Source of the DNA: Plectosphaerella cucumerina | Lineage: Eukaryota > Ascomycota > Sordariomycetes > Glomerellales > Plectosphaerellaceae | Assembly: GCA_020746995.1 (NCBI GenBank) | Contig: JAGPXD010000002.1 | Location: forward strand, 1,798,001 to 1,862,000 | Length of the DNA stretch: 64,000 bases | Direction: 5' to 3' | Shown here: positions 46,701 through 57,737 of the stretch, in pieces | Position numbering within the stretch: the first letter of the stretch is position 1 | How the letters are laid out: each line of letters opens with the position of its first letter | Made by a program: the position numbers and the translations under genes | Notes under the pieces: model-generated | Told to the model about the DNA's origin: nothing | Seen by the model: the letters and a program-made list of their open reading frames with translations, nothing else | The model's database searches: none

Positions 46701-47861
46701 TACGTACAATGACACAAGGCCCCGTCACGCCACTGCTATAATCATTACATACTCGGTACCTCCTCGCTGGATCGCGCCTGCCAGCGACTCGACTCGGACG
46801 CAAAAGCTTTTGGATGCAAACACCACAGCATCGCATCTCCTTCTCTCATCTCACGCCCTCCCCTCATTTTCTAGCCTCCTAGGACAGCAGACAAACATCC
46901 AGCCTGCATCACGACAAACCAGACATCATCCCGGCCGGAAATTGTACCACTCCCGTCCCCGTCGCTTTCCTCTTCCGGCGGCCGCTCAACCCACGTTTGG
47001 CCTGAACAAGCTCCCGTCCTCGCGCGCGAACTTGAACGCACGGCACCTCACGCCTCATCCTCCTGTCAGAGCCCCCGGAGTCCGCACGCGGCATCTCGAG
47101 AGCTTCTTTCCCCATCTCCCCCGGGCATAGCTCACAGACTCCCGGTGGCTTCATAACTCTACCCCCTTGCCCCCTCCCCGGCGCATCACCTCAGCAGCTC
47201 CGTCAAGCACGTTTTCCTCCCCCTTGCCGCCGCCCGCATCGTGTCAGTCCTCGCCCCCGGACCACGATCTCATCAGACAGACACGGACACAACTTCCACG
47301 CCCTCACCGGTACACCCCCGGCACTCAATCATCGTTAGCCCATCCGGCCTGGGCCCAGTCCAGCCCGCTACGAGTAAACCTGCCCTTGAACTCTTGACAC
47401 ACCTACACCTGGCACTTTTTGCTTCCGCCCCCCCTACGCCGACGCGTTCCCCGCAGTCCACCGTCTTGCTGTTACCTAAGAGTCTGGGCATCTGGGCGAA
47501 TCGCGAGACTTTGACCTCTTCTCTTCCAACGGGTGGGCCGGTTCCTGGACCTCGTGGTCTCTGACCGAGAGAAACCTGACCTCCCGGGGGGACGACCTAC
47601 GAGAATTTCGTTGAGGGCCACCGGTCTCTTTTCCTCTTCTCACGCCTCTGCCTCACACTCTTACACGCACATACTGTCCACACTCACACACCTCCACCGC
47701 ACCACCACCGGCATCTCTCGTACACTCCCCTCCCTGCCTCCCCCTCGGAACCCTGCCGTGACCAGGGACATCGTGGCACCAGAAACCTCTCCCCTCTTCT
47801 CGCGTACCTGAGCGGCTGAGCCTCCATCCTCATAGCGTGCTTGGAACAAGCAAGAAGGAAC
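43743..47861. other. 4.1 kb region upstream of the LRR gene
   Basis: No protein family recognised on either strand. A polypurine plus-strand stretch lies at about 44335-44515. From about 46740 the plus strand turns C/T-rich up to the LRR start, so the LRR gene may have a leader of up to roughly 1 kb. Frames here are overlapping and Arg/Pro/Ser/Gly-rich. Confidence 0.5.
44335..44515. repeat. Low-complexity polypurine tract
   Basis: G/A-rich stretches with GGGAGG and GGGGA runs on the plus strand, interrupted only briefly. Confidence 0.6.
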
Positions 47862-49911
47862 ATGGGACACACGGCCACCCTTCACCACACCCCCTCCACT
47901 TCCTCCGCCTCCACCACCACCACTACCACCACTACTACCACGGGCCACCAGGGTCCTCTCCCGACATACATAATGGACCGCCCCGATCTTCTGAGGCGCC
48001 CGTCTACCCCGGACAAGCATGGACGTTCCTCCTTCTCCTCCATCCGCGAAGAAAGTAGTGGCCCTGCCCAGACCTTCACCTCCTCAAAGGTCTCCTCCTA
48101 CCTCCAAGGCAACGAAGAAGCTGTCCTCGACTCGGACGAGTCACCCTCCCCCTCCCCGCCTGCTCTCGACAACATGACCGAGGTCCAGTTCCTCCCTCCC
48201 GTCACCCAACCCGGCAGCAGACTCCACGGCAACTGGTTCCCCTCGGACAATTTCAGAGGATGGAAGCAAATCAATGTCAAGGGCAAGACTGCCAGCCGGA
48301 GCTTCGGTGACCTCCAGGCCCTTCACATGGCATGGAGCACCCCTCCTGCCCCCAAGAAGGAGAAGAACCGCTTCGCCCACGGCCATGCCCCTATCGAGAA
48401 GCTTCCCATTGAGATCCTTGGTATGTCTTTCTCCTGCCGAGCTCTCTTAGCTTACTCCGAGCTCCATAGCAACATTTAGCTGACTTGACTGCGTCACAGG
48501 CTCCATCATTGAGCTCCTGGTCCTCGATGTCCCGCCACTGAACGGCGCCACCCGCCGCAATGTCGATCTCATGTCGCTGCTGCTAACCTCCCGTACCATG
48601 CACGGCGCCACCCTCAACGCCCTTTACAGGAAGATCACCATTCCCCACTCCAAGGTCTTCCGCAAGTTCCTCACGAACATCTCCGAGCACCGAGCCCTCG
48701 GCACCATTGTGCGCCGCCTCGACTTCAGCCACTTCAACAACGCTACCCTCTTCGCTACCGTCAGTGAGCGCAGGACTACGCGCAACTTGACCTCCGAGAC
48801 CCTCCTCCAGTGCCTGGCTCTGACTCCTCACCTCCAGGAGTTCCTGGCCATGGAGCACATCGACGACGATCTCGACACGGACGTGCTGCGCAAGCTTCTC
48901 GTTGGTCTGCCTAGGCTGCAGGCCGTCGATTTTGCCGGCTGCACCTCGCCGTCCTTCAAGACTGCCTTCTCTGCCGCCCTCGCCGCTGAGCTGCCCGACA
49001 CTCTGCCCATCACCCGCCTCTCCTTCCACAAGTGCCTGACCCTGCCGTCCACGGTCTTCGAGGAGATCCTGCCGCGGCTGCCTGGCCTCACCCACCTCGA
49101 CCTGACCCAGACCAAGGTCACCGACAAGGCACTCCTCTCGATCCCGCACACCGCGAGAATCACCCACCTCAACATTGCCAAGTGCACCCTCCTGACGGCC
49201 GAGGGAGTCATCAAGTTCTTGAGCACCCACCCGGCGGTCAAGCATACTCTGGTCTACCTGAGCGTGGCCACCGACGCAAGGAGCAGCCAGCTGTTCACCG
49301 AGGAGGATGTCACTGCTCTCCTGCCCATCCTGCCCAAGACACTGAGGTCGCTCAGCCTCAAGGGTAGCCAGATGACGCAGGCTCACATTGAGCTTCTCCG
49401 ACCTCTTACCAAGTACCTCGAGGAGCTTGCCATTGGTCGTCAGATTGATATCATGGGTGCCGCCAAGCTCTTCCTCCCCGCCGAGAAGGAGGAGGACCAG
49501 AAGGAGAAGGACGCCGACGCCATGGATGTCGACGAGGAGCCGGTTGAGGAGGAGCCCAGCACCCTGCGCTACCTCGACCTCTCGGACCTCTGGGGAAGCG
49601 AGCTCGACCTGCCGACCCTCTTCTCCAAGAAGTGCTGCCTCCTGCACAGCGAATCGATCCCGCTGGAGGTCATCGAGGTCTCTGAGCAGTCTTTCAAGAG
49701 CCTCTCGCGCAACAAGTCCCTGCACCAGATCGGCTGGTCGCTGCAGGAGATTGGAAGTCGGTGCTGGATGGTGCGCATCCAGAAGGATGGCGACCGCGGC
49801 CACCGCTGGTGGAAGATGGGCGCTGACCACTGGGGAATGAGGAAGATCCCCGTGGCCCGCGCCGATGTTGGAGGCATGTACGGCTCCTTCATGTTTGGGC
49901 GGAAGCTGTGA
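47862..49911 (+). CDS. F-box/leucine-rich-repeat-like protein
   Basis: Exons 47862-48420 and 48500-49911, 656 residues. An F-box-like motif (APIEKLPIEILGSIIELLVL, about 177-210) spans the 79-nt intron (GTATGT donor). It is followed by an LRR region (about 215-490) with repeats such as LPGLTHLDLTQTKVTDKALL, ITHLNIAKCTLLTAEGVIKF and LPKTLRSLSLKGSQMT. An acidic insert EKEEDQKEKDADAMDVDEEP comes before the last repeats. The layout suggests an SCF ubiquitin-ligase substrate receptor, which is inference; some databases would call it only an LRR-domain protein. The first 36 residues are Thr/His-rich; an alternative ATG at 47973 (MDRPDLLRRPSTPDKHG) may be the real start. The frame continues upstream to TTG only, so 47862 is the first ATG. 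Confidence 0.85.
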
Positions 49912-50732
49912 GGGTTTCTTCAAAAAAGATACCCTCGGCTCCTCGCCCCGCGCCTTGATTTCTTTTCCCGGCTCTCGGCGCATCTAATACCCCCCTCTTT
50001 GGTTACAAGCGACAGCATATTGCGACGAAACTTGGACGACAGGACGGACGAAGCATGGAAGCATCTGCATAGCGAGGGGCGGTCATCTCCCTTGCGCGCG
50101 CGTCTTTTTGGTCGTTTTTCGCTTTTTACGGTACCTACTCCGCTTTCCATGTCTTTCAACGGAGCAGCAACGGAGTCTACGGGGTACAAAAACTGCATTT
50201 TCTTTACATGTCATGAACTGGGAGCGAAAAAGTGGTTGTCAAAATATTTCTACATGTCGGAGGGCAGAGTGTCTATAGTCATTGCATTAGGAGATGAGGG
50301 ATGGGCGTTTCCCAGACCTCTTCCGCAGAGCCCTGTGTATTTATCGAGCTTGTCTCTGTCGAATCGACTCTTAAGATCACCTGCCGTACTGGATGATGTG
50401 CTATACTGGATGATGTGCCATACCGGATGATGTGCCATACCGGATGATGTAAATTAACGATGACCGTTGCTGAACTGCAAAAAGCCAGGGGTTCAAGCTA
50501 AAGTGTCGTCCCCCTTGGAGCACAGCTGTGGCCAATGGCGAGCTTCGGCGCTAAAGCAGCGGAGGCACCACTTGTCCTCAACCCCAAATAGTGACGTACC
50601 TCGGCAGCCCAGGCTTGACACTTCTTTGAACAAGCGCCCGCCTAAACCACCAACTTTCCGCGATCTGGCGACGCCTTCACCTGTGCCACTTCTCCTTGCG
50701 CACCTTGACCTCGCAGAGCGAGCTTCTTCACC
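49912..50732. other. Intergenic between LRR gene and membrane-protein gene
   Basis: 821 bp. Apart from the 17-bp repeat array at 50381-50448, no gene or motif recognised. Confidence 0.45.
50381..50448. repeat. 17-bp tandem repeat, 4 units
   Basis: Units CTGCCGTACTGGATGAT, GTGCTATACTGGATGAT and two identical GTGCCATACCGGATGAT. Confidence 0.93.
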
Positions 50733-51888
50733 ATGTCCTTGACCTGGGCAAAGTAAGCATTCTCTCCCCAAATCTGCCTCCTCAGAACGAAACTGACACC
50801 CCCCGTCCAGCGTTCGCTCCCTCGCCATCTTCTTCGGCCCCATCCTCCTCCCCAAAGTCATCGCCTACTACCAATCCGTCCGCCGCGCCCAACAACTCAA
50901 CCGCGAGCCCATCATCCCCCTCCCCCGAAACGTCCTCGCCGGCCTCATCCTCCTCTCCGCCACCGCCCTCCTCCTCCTCGTCAGGGCCACCCCCTTCTTC
51001 GGCCCCGAGAACGTCTTCGTCACGACCCAGTCCCGCCTCCAAATCCCCGTCGACGTTCTCTTCAACCGCCTCGCCCTCGTCCGACCCAACAATGCCCTGA
51101 CGCAATACGACGAGGCCCTCCGCGCCCGCTTCGTGAACATCGAGTCCCGCCTCCTCTACCTCCAGTACGGCCCAGAGGTCCTCGCAGAATGTCCCTTCTG
51201 CCGCTCCGACGACCCCACCAGCTACTTCTACTACGCCCTCCCCGCCCTCCTCACCCCCCATGTAGCTAACCTCCTCGCCCTCGCCGCCGCTACCTCCCGT
51301 CCCCTGAGCGCCTCCCACGGCTCCCTCTGGCGCAACAAGGCCACCCTGGTCGCCGTCGCCCTGGCCGCCACGGACATCTACCTGGTCCAGTCCTACGACG
51401 CCCGCTCCAACGCCACGGCCCTCCGCCTCGGCGAGCTCGACAACTTCCACTGGCACGCCCGCTCCCTGCGCTTCGTCGCTCTGGCGTTGCTAGACGCCGG
51501 TCTCGCCGGCCTCCTCTTCCTCTCCAGCACAAACCGCCTCTTCGGCCGGCCCCCCTCGCGCGCCGCCCGCCTCCACGAAGCGAACCGCGCCGTTGCCATC
51601 GTCCGCAGCAAACTCGCCGCCCTCGGCATCATGCGCAACACGAGCGTCCGTGACGATGCGCTGCGCGCCCAGTCGGCCGCGTACTGGAGCCATGAGGTCA
51701 GACTCATGGGCGAGGTCATGGAGGAGCGCGAGGTTGTCGAGGGCATCAACGACGCCATTGGCAGCGGGCGGATCAACGTCCAGGCGATTCAGAAGGATGC
51801 GGAGGAGTATGCTGCCGGCGTCCTCGGGGTGCACATGGAGGTTGCGGAGGAGACGCCGCAAGAGGCGCCAGTGACCGTGGTGGGATGA
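50733..51888 (+). CDS. Multi-pass membrane protein of unknown function
   Basis: Exons 50733-50752 and 50811-51888, 365 residues. The short first exon encodes MSLTWA; its AA joins C after the 58-nt intron (GTAAGC donor, AACTGAC branch-like site), giving MSLTWANVRSLAIFF. Membrane segments are visible at about 8-28 (LAIFFGPILLPKVIAYY), 45-65 (VLAGLILLSATALLLLV), 150-175 (SYFYYALPALLTPHVANLLA), 185-205 and 235-255 (RFVALALLDAGLAGLLFLSS). A CPFCRSDDPTSYF motif with paired cysteines lies in the loop before segment 3. The C-terminal 100 residues are helical and soluble (HEANRAVAIVRSKLAALGI). Consistent with an ER or mitochondrial membrane protein; I do not recognise the family. Confidence 0.78.
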
Positions 51889-52113
51889 GATTCGTAGACC
51901 ATTTATCATGACAACAACGCATAGAACGGCATGGCGGGAGGGAAATAGAATCGCTTGACAAGACTCGTGTCCTCATCGAAGACGGCTTATCGATTTCACA
52001 CAACGTGGTTTATGCCAATAACCCACCCATCACTTTACAGGATGGCATGACGCCCAAGCGACGTCTCTTTCCCAACGCCGCCAATGCTTGTAATCCTTCC
52101 CTTCAGCCTCGTC

Positions 52114-54034
52114 CTATGACCCCCTCATCTCCGGCCGCGGCGCGCTGCTCGCGTTGCTTCCCTTGCGACTTGGCCCCTCCCCGTCTGGGGTGAGTCCCTC
52201 CTGCGCCTGCCTCTCCAGGAAGGCCGTCCACAGCTCGCCAAGCGACTCCTTGTGCGCCCCGCTGCCGCCTCCGCCACCGTCGGCGAAGAAGTCGGCGTTT
52301 AGCGAGGGCGTACTAGGGGTGCGGTGGAATGGTGACGCCGGCAGACGCAGGGAGCTGCCCCCGCCTCCTGGCCGGGCCAGGCCGGCCTGCTCGCGCTGCT
52401 CGTCGGTCCAGTTGAGGTAGCCCGCCATGACCTGGAGGATCTGGAAGCGTTTGGGGTCTGACCGGTCGAGGGTCAGGAAGTGGAGCATGTGGTTTGTGAC
52501 AATTTGCCTAGACAGAGTCAGTCTGGACATTAGAAACGGGATATCGGACGGCTCACCTGTCCACGTTGTCCTCCGGCTTGGTCTTCTTCAAGTACCGGAG
52601 CGCCTTGGTGAGGTGGTCGTTGAGCACAATAGCCTCGTGCCGCAGCTTGCCGATGAGGAGGTTCTTCTCCTTGACCTCCTTCTCGAACGGCGCCGTGCGC
52701 TCCAGCTCCTTCTCCAGGTTCTCCCTGGCAGCCTCGGCTTTTTGCGCGCGCAGGTCGGCCTCGTGAACCAGCTTCTTGAGCGCCTGCAGCTGCTCTTCGG
52801 ACGTCTCGACCATCTCCCGCAGCTCGCGCCTCCGCGCCTCCTGGATGTCGCTCAGGGCGGTCTGCAGGTTATCGATGGCCTTTGACTGGCTGTCTCGCTC
52901 GGCGGCCGCGTTCTGGTAGTTGTCCCGCAATGAGGTGGCCTGCTCCTCGAGCTCGGCGACCTTTTCGACGAGGCTCTCCTTGACAGACCGTTCCTCCATG
53001 GCGATGATTTCCCATTCGCCCATGGCGTTTGTTGTCGTCTCGACCTCTTCCTTGAGGCTCGAGACCAACCTGGCGAGCTCATCCCGTTCCTTGACCCAAT
53101 TCTGCTGCGAGAGGTTGCCGCGGCTGCGAAGGCTCGTGGCCTCCCTGGCAGCATCCTGCAGCTCCTCCTTGAGCTTTGAAATCTGCGCCTCGAAGTCCTT
53201 GGACCCGTCTTGCAGCTGCTCGTTTTGTGTCTCCAGCTCCTCTATGCGTTCCTTGGCTTCCTCGAGCTCGGCCCTGTCCCGCTTCAACCGGTCGCCGAGG
53301 GTTGTCTTGAGATGGTTCACGCGCTCCAGGAGCCCCTGGTACGCCTCCTCCGCCTGCTCTTTCGCGCTGTTGGCTTCTTCGAGCTCTGTTCTCAGTTGCA
53401 CGACATCGTCATTGCCCGAGCCCTTCAGGGCCTCGAGCTCTGTTCTCAGTTGCGCAACTTCGTCGTTGCCTGAGCCCCTGAGGGTTTCAACCTCTGCCCT
53501 CAGCTGCTCTAATTCTGACTTCAGCTCGTCCCTCTCTTGTGTAATGCTTTCGAGCTTGGCATCCGTCTCATTACTGTTCGGAGGCTCGACAGTGTTCTCC
53601 GCCGTGCTGTCTTCCGTGGCGGCTGGGTGTCCGTTGCCGTTCGAATCGTCTGCGGAGCCATTGGGTTTCGGGTCGGCCTCAGCGGGCTCTGTGGGTGCGT
53701 CGCTTTGCGTCGAAGTTTCCTACGGATGATTAGACTGGTGCACCGTCGGAGGGCATGCCCACGGAGCTCGACAGTTTGTCGTACCTGGACAGGGGTCTCG
53801 GGCTCATCTTCGGCGTCGTCGTTGTCTCGCGGTGTAGTCCCGTTGCCGGCGTTCACTGGTTCTTTCTGCTTGTTGGCGTTCTTCTTCTTCTTGTTATTCT
53901 TCTTCTTCCCTATAGCCCACGATGCATGTCAGTGCCATCCCCCAGTAGGCAATGCGACCTCGAGGTGGATCATGCGCCCACGTACCTGTCGAGGATCCCT
54001 GGACCGGGTCGGTTGGGGGCGCCGTCGTCGACAT
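52114..54034 (-). CDS. RUD3: Golgin Rud3 (GRAB-domain, GMAP-210-like)
   Basis: Exons 54034-53986, 53909-53785, 53719-52557, 52507-52114; 576 residues. Rud3 is a cis-Golgi golgin recruited by Arf1, tethering ER-to-Golgi vesicles. A short Lys-rich and acidic N-terminus leads into a long coiled coil (about 110-425). The GRIP-related Arf-binding domain follows: KLRHEAIVLNDHLTKALRYL, KTKPEDNVDRQIVTNHML (across intron 3) and LTLDRSDPKRFQILQVMAGY. The C-terminal tail is Gly/Ser/Pro-rich. Introns 53910-53985, 53720-53784 and 52508-52556 have GTACGT, GTACGA and GTGAGC donors. An 18-codon duplication sits early in the coiled coil (53369-53476). Converges with the membrane-protein gene 225 bp away. Confidence 0.93.
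53369..53476 (-). repeat. 54-bp in-frame duplication in RUD3 coiled coil
   Basis: Two adjacent 54-bp copies encode GSGNDEVAQLRTELEALK and GSGNDDVVQLRTELEEAN, with CTGAGAACAGAGCTCGA identical in both. Confidence 0.88.
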
Positions 54035-54853
54035 GTTGACTGAGATGCCTACGACATCAGGAGGCAGGCGACTTTCTCGTGTGGCTCGACACACAATGGG
54101 AGACGTGTCCCTGCGAATTGCTGGGGGGTGGTGTACAGTACTCGTGTTGCTTTACGTACCTACTACGAAGATGCCAAGTCGCGACGTTGGCCACGAAACA
54201 TGGCTTAGTCATCACATGCCCCACGCTGTGTGACAGGGTCCAGCCGTGCCTTTTCTCTCCTTCGCCTGCGCCTGTGGTTGGAAGTTTCTTTCTCTCTTCT
54301 TCATACATATATTTCTCTTCGCCAGACGTACCTTTTCGAACAAGGACAATACCCTGTTTCTTGGTCACCACTGAGGCTGAAGTAGACCATAACAGGCTCT
54401 TTATAATCCTGTCGCTTACTCGATTATCCCACGAGTGCGACAGGTTCGCTATGGGCATACATTTCTTCGCCATATTCACGACGGCGACTCGGCACCTGCG
54501 TAGCCCATCTAGGAGGAGATGAACTTGATGCCATGTTGATATGCCTGCCATGAGGCGGTGCAGTCTTGCCGTCCTTTCGAAGTGTGAGCTGTCAGCATCG
54601 TCGGGGCCAGGCCTACGTTCCGCTGCTGCAACATCTGCCTAGATGTTCAGTTGTCCTGCTGCTAGATGAAGTCTCCCGACGCAACCCGCCTGTGTTTTGA
54701 GCTTGCAATCACACAGTTTGAGCCTGGGCTTCATTTGCCCGATGACCACCACCGACTGTCAACACGAAACGGGACCAGAATGAAGTTCATTATAAAAAAT
54801 CCCCAAAACGCCAAACAGTCCTTCGATCAAGTGCGAGAAGCATGCCCTTACGC
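54035..54853. other. Intergenic, RUD3 promoter and NOP15 3' flank
   Basis: 819 bp between two minus-strand genes; no gene recognised. Two long antisense frames (54057-54551 minus, 54079-54522 plus) overlap each other and carry no motif. Confidence 0.45.
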
Positions 54854-56332
54854 TTAGGCCTTGGCCTTCTTGCCCTTCTTTCCAGCCTTGCCCTTCTTCG
54901 TCTTGGGTGTCTCCTCGACAACCTCCTCTGTGACAGTCGTCTCAACAACGGTCTCCTCGACAACAGGGGCCTCCTCAGCAGCGGGGGCCTCAACAGCAGG
55001 AGCCTCCTCAACGGCCTCGGGCTTCTTCTCCTCGACAGCCTCGACGGGGGCGGGCGCGGGGGCGGCCTTCAGGGCGGGAGCCTCAAACTCGTAGCCGATA
55101 GCCTTGAGCTTCTCGGCGCGGTCGGCTCTCCTCTTGGTCTCCTTGGCGTTCCTCTCCTCCCAGGCCTCCTCGGTCAGGGGCCGGGCGAGCTTATTGCCGG
55201 CAATCTTGTTCCAGGGGATCTGCTTGAAGCGCTTGTTGGCGCCCTTCCAGACGTTGGCGTTCAGCTGGTCCTTGCCGACGAACTTGACCGTCAGGATGTG
55301 GCCGAATAGCAGGTACTTGTCCATTGTCTTGGCGGCAATGTGTGCCTGTCTCGCGTCAGTTACTGTAGCCAAGAAATGGGGCTCTGGGCGGCTTACCGTC
55401 GACTCCTCGGCGAACTCGATGAACGCAAAGTGCTTGCTCTTGCCGGTCTTCTTGTTCCTGGACACTGGAGAGATGTCAGCTTCGTCGTGAAACAGAGTGG
55501 AAAGGGGGTACTCACGCCTGAGCCTGGAGACGGTACCGAACTGGCCGAAGTAGCCCTTCAGTTCGGTCTCGTAGAAACTGCGCTGCGGTCAGTATTTCAC
55601 TTCTCATAATGAGCGACCTGCAACATACCCGTGGGGCAGACGGCCAACGTAGATCACTCCGGGCTCCTCCTTGACGGTGTTCCTGGCGGCGGCAAGTGCC
55701 TTCTTCTCCTTCTTGGACAACCTCTGGGGGATCTTGCCAACGTCTTGTCCGGCCTTGAAGCCAGCGGAGTTGGGGGTGCTGCCATCGTCGTCCTCGGGGT
55801 CCAGTCCGGCGGCGAGAGCCTGGATGTCGGCATCAATCTCGTCGTCGTCGCCATCCTCCGAGTCGCTGGCTTCCGCGACGGGGATCACGGACTCGTCGGC
55901 CTCCTCAACAACCTCCTCCTCGTCGACCTCCATCGTCTCGGGCTCGGGCTCGGGGGCCTTGGCGGCCTTCTTCTTCGATGCCTTGGCGGCGCGCGGCTTC
56001 GGCTCCTCGGCGGGCGTCGTCGTCTTGACCTCGGTCACCTCCTTCGTCACCTTGACGGTCTTCTGCTTCTTTGCCGACACAGGGGATGCATCTTCGGCGG
56101 CTGTAGGCGGGACAAAAGTCAGATATGGTGCAATGCACACGATGAAGGTTCATTCGGAGGGAGGCGATCGAACCTTGTCGCTTGGGGGTCGCCTTGGTCT
56201 TCTTGACGACCGCGGGCTTCTCGACCACGGTCTGGGCTGTAAGGGGAGTTAGAAATTGCGAAAAATATGGTCGGAATCCATCAATCGGGGCGAGAACATA
56301 CACTTCGTCCTCTTTCTCAGTTCGGGGGCCAT
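54854..56332 (-). CDS. NOP15: Nucleolar RRM protein Nop15 / NIFK-like
   Basis: Six exons on the minus strand: 56332-56302, 56236-56174, 56100-55629, 55577-55516, 55464-55397, 55345-54854; 395 residues. Nop15 acts in 60S ribosome biogenesis, on 27S pre-rRNA processing near ITS2, and in mitosis/cytokinesis; NIFK is the human counterpart. One RRM spans about 180-260: RNP2 VIYVGRLPHG, then FYETELKGYFGQFGTVSRLR, RNP1 KSKHFAFIEF, and MDKYLLFGHILTVKFV. After it comes the family's KRFKQIPWNKIAGNKL segment. Both ends are low-complexity: Lys/Ala/Glu N-terminus, and a Glu/Val/Ala tail with KGKAGKKGKKAKA. Yeast Nop15 is 220 residues, so the flanks are extended. Intron donors are GTATGT, GTTCGA, GTATGT, GTGAGT and GTAAGC. 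It starts MAPELRKRTK and shares its upstream region with SMN. Confidence 0.92.
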
Positions 56333-56838
56333 TTTGTGGGTGTTTGCGATCAAATGCTGTGAAGCTCGATACTAGAGAGGTGTTCCCGCCTCCAGCCTCC
56401 CGCCATTGAAGCTCATGCACTATGGCGAAAAAAATTCAGGATTCTGCCGCATGCGACTGAGCTGCCCCGCCAACGCGGCAGGCGGTCTGGCCACACCCCA
56501 CCGGGCGCGACGTCCCCCCAGGAACCGGGGCCAGGGCGCTGTTAGACGGCCACCAGGCACCCTCCAGTGCTTTGCGGTCACTGCAGGATGTTGCAGCAGT
56601 GAGGCTCATCCCCTGCAGTGAAGTGCATGTCGGCGATCTTTGACGACATCTGGTTGAGTGCAACTCGACCACTTCTCAAGCCAACGATTGAACAAGCTTG
56701 ATAGAGGGTTTTCTCAAGAAACCTTTACAAAGACCAGCCGCCGTGTTTTACCTGCATCTCAGTCAACTCATCGTCCACAAGCCACCATCTTTCAGCGTCC
56801 TCACTTCTCCTTGCCGTGCAGGCAGCCAGCCAGCCACG
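56333..56838. promoter_or_regulatory. Divergent promoter region NOP15 / SMN
   Basis: 506 bp between the ATGs of two head-to-head RNP-biogenesis genes. No other gene fits. The SMN side (56750-56838) is pyrimidine-rich with CATCTTTCAGC, leader-like. Confidence 0.55.
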
Positions 56839-57737
56839 ATGGCGCCCAACAACAACGAACTGACCCACGACGAGGTCTGGGACGACTCTGCGCTGATAGA
56901 TTCGTGGAACGAGGCTCTGGATGAGTACAAGGTATGTGTTAGAAGCCATGTTCACGGAGAGGCATCCACCCAGGTCCCGGATAACGGACACCGGACTGAT
57001 CTCCTCGCAGAAGTATCACAGCATCCACGCAAAGGGAGGCCGCCCGGAGGATCTTACCGAGGAAGAGCTCAACCTCCTGCAGTATGTCGTCTCCCCCCTG
57101 AGTCGTTGTCCCCGGATCTGGCGGGTTCGCGGCATTGCTAACGCGAAAGCAATCTCCCTCAGGAGCCAGCCAGCCGTCAAGACGGAAACGCCCGACGGTG
57201 ATCAAACGACAGCAGCCCCCCCGGCCGGGCCAGCAGACCAGGCCGGGGCAGGCGCCGCACAGTCTGTATGTTGTTCCCCCGTTCGGCCCCCCTTGAGAAG
57301 GTGATCCGGTTTCTGGTCGCTCTGGGGTGCATCCGGTAGATCGCCCAGGGCTGAGCCATGGAAACGGCGGTCGCTTCGCCCGGGCGTTGGCGATGTGATG
57401 TGATGCGATGCTAACCACCTGTCATCCGTAGGCTGTGCACGCGGATACGTCTGCCAGAGCTTCAAGATCAGACCATGGAGGCGCGTCGTCCGGCTTGGGG
57501 GTGCCGCCCCAGGCGTTACTCGGATCAGGTATGTCGCGGGTTCGCGCCGTCAGGCCGAGTCAACCACCCCCCACGGAGGCATCTTCAACCGTGCTGACTC
57601 AAGTTGCAGTGCAAGACGAAGGTCTGAAGAAACTCCTCATGTCTTGGTACTACGCAGGGTACTACACGGGGCTGTACGAGGGGCAGCAGCAGGCGAGGGT
57701 ACAGCGGGAGGGCGATGGTCCGGGCCAGCAGGCCTGA
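56839..57737 (+). CDS. SMN1: Survival motor neuron (SMN) orthologue, Tudor-less
   Basis: Five exons: 56839-56931, 57011-57081, 57163-57265, 57432-57528, 57610-57737; 163 residues. SMN with Gemin2 loads the Sm ring onto spliceosomal snRNAs. The N-terminal Gemin2-binding motif reads VWDDSALIDSWNEALDEYKK (across intron 1). The C-terminal YG box reads LKKLLMSWYYAGYYTGLYEG, the self-oligomerisation zipper. Between them lies a disordered Pro/Ala/Gln linker. No Tudor domain is present, as in the short fission yeast SMN (about 150 residues), while animal SMN has one. Intron donors are GTATGT in all four cases; intron 4 (81 nt) is 3n and open in frame. The assignment rests on the two end motifs and their correct order and spacing. 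Confidence 0.93.
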
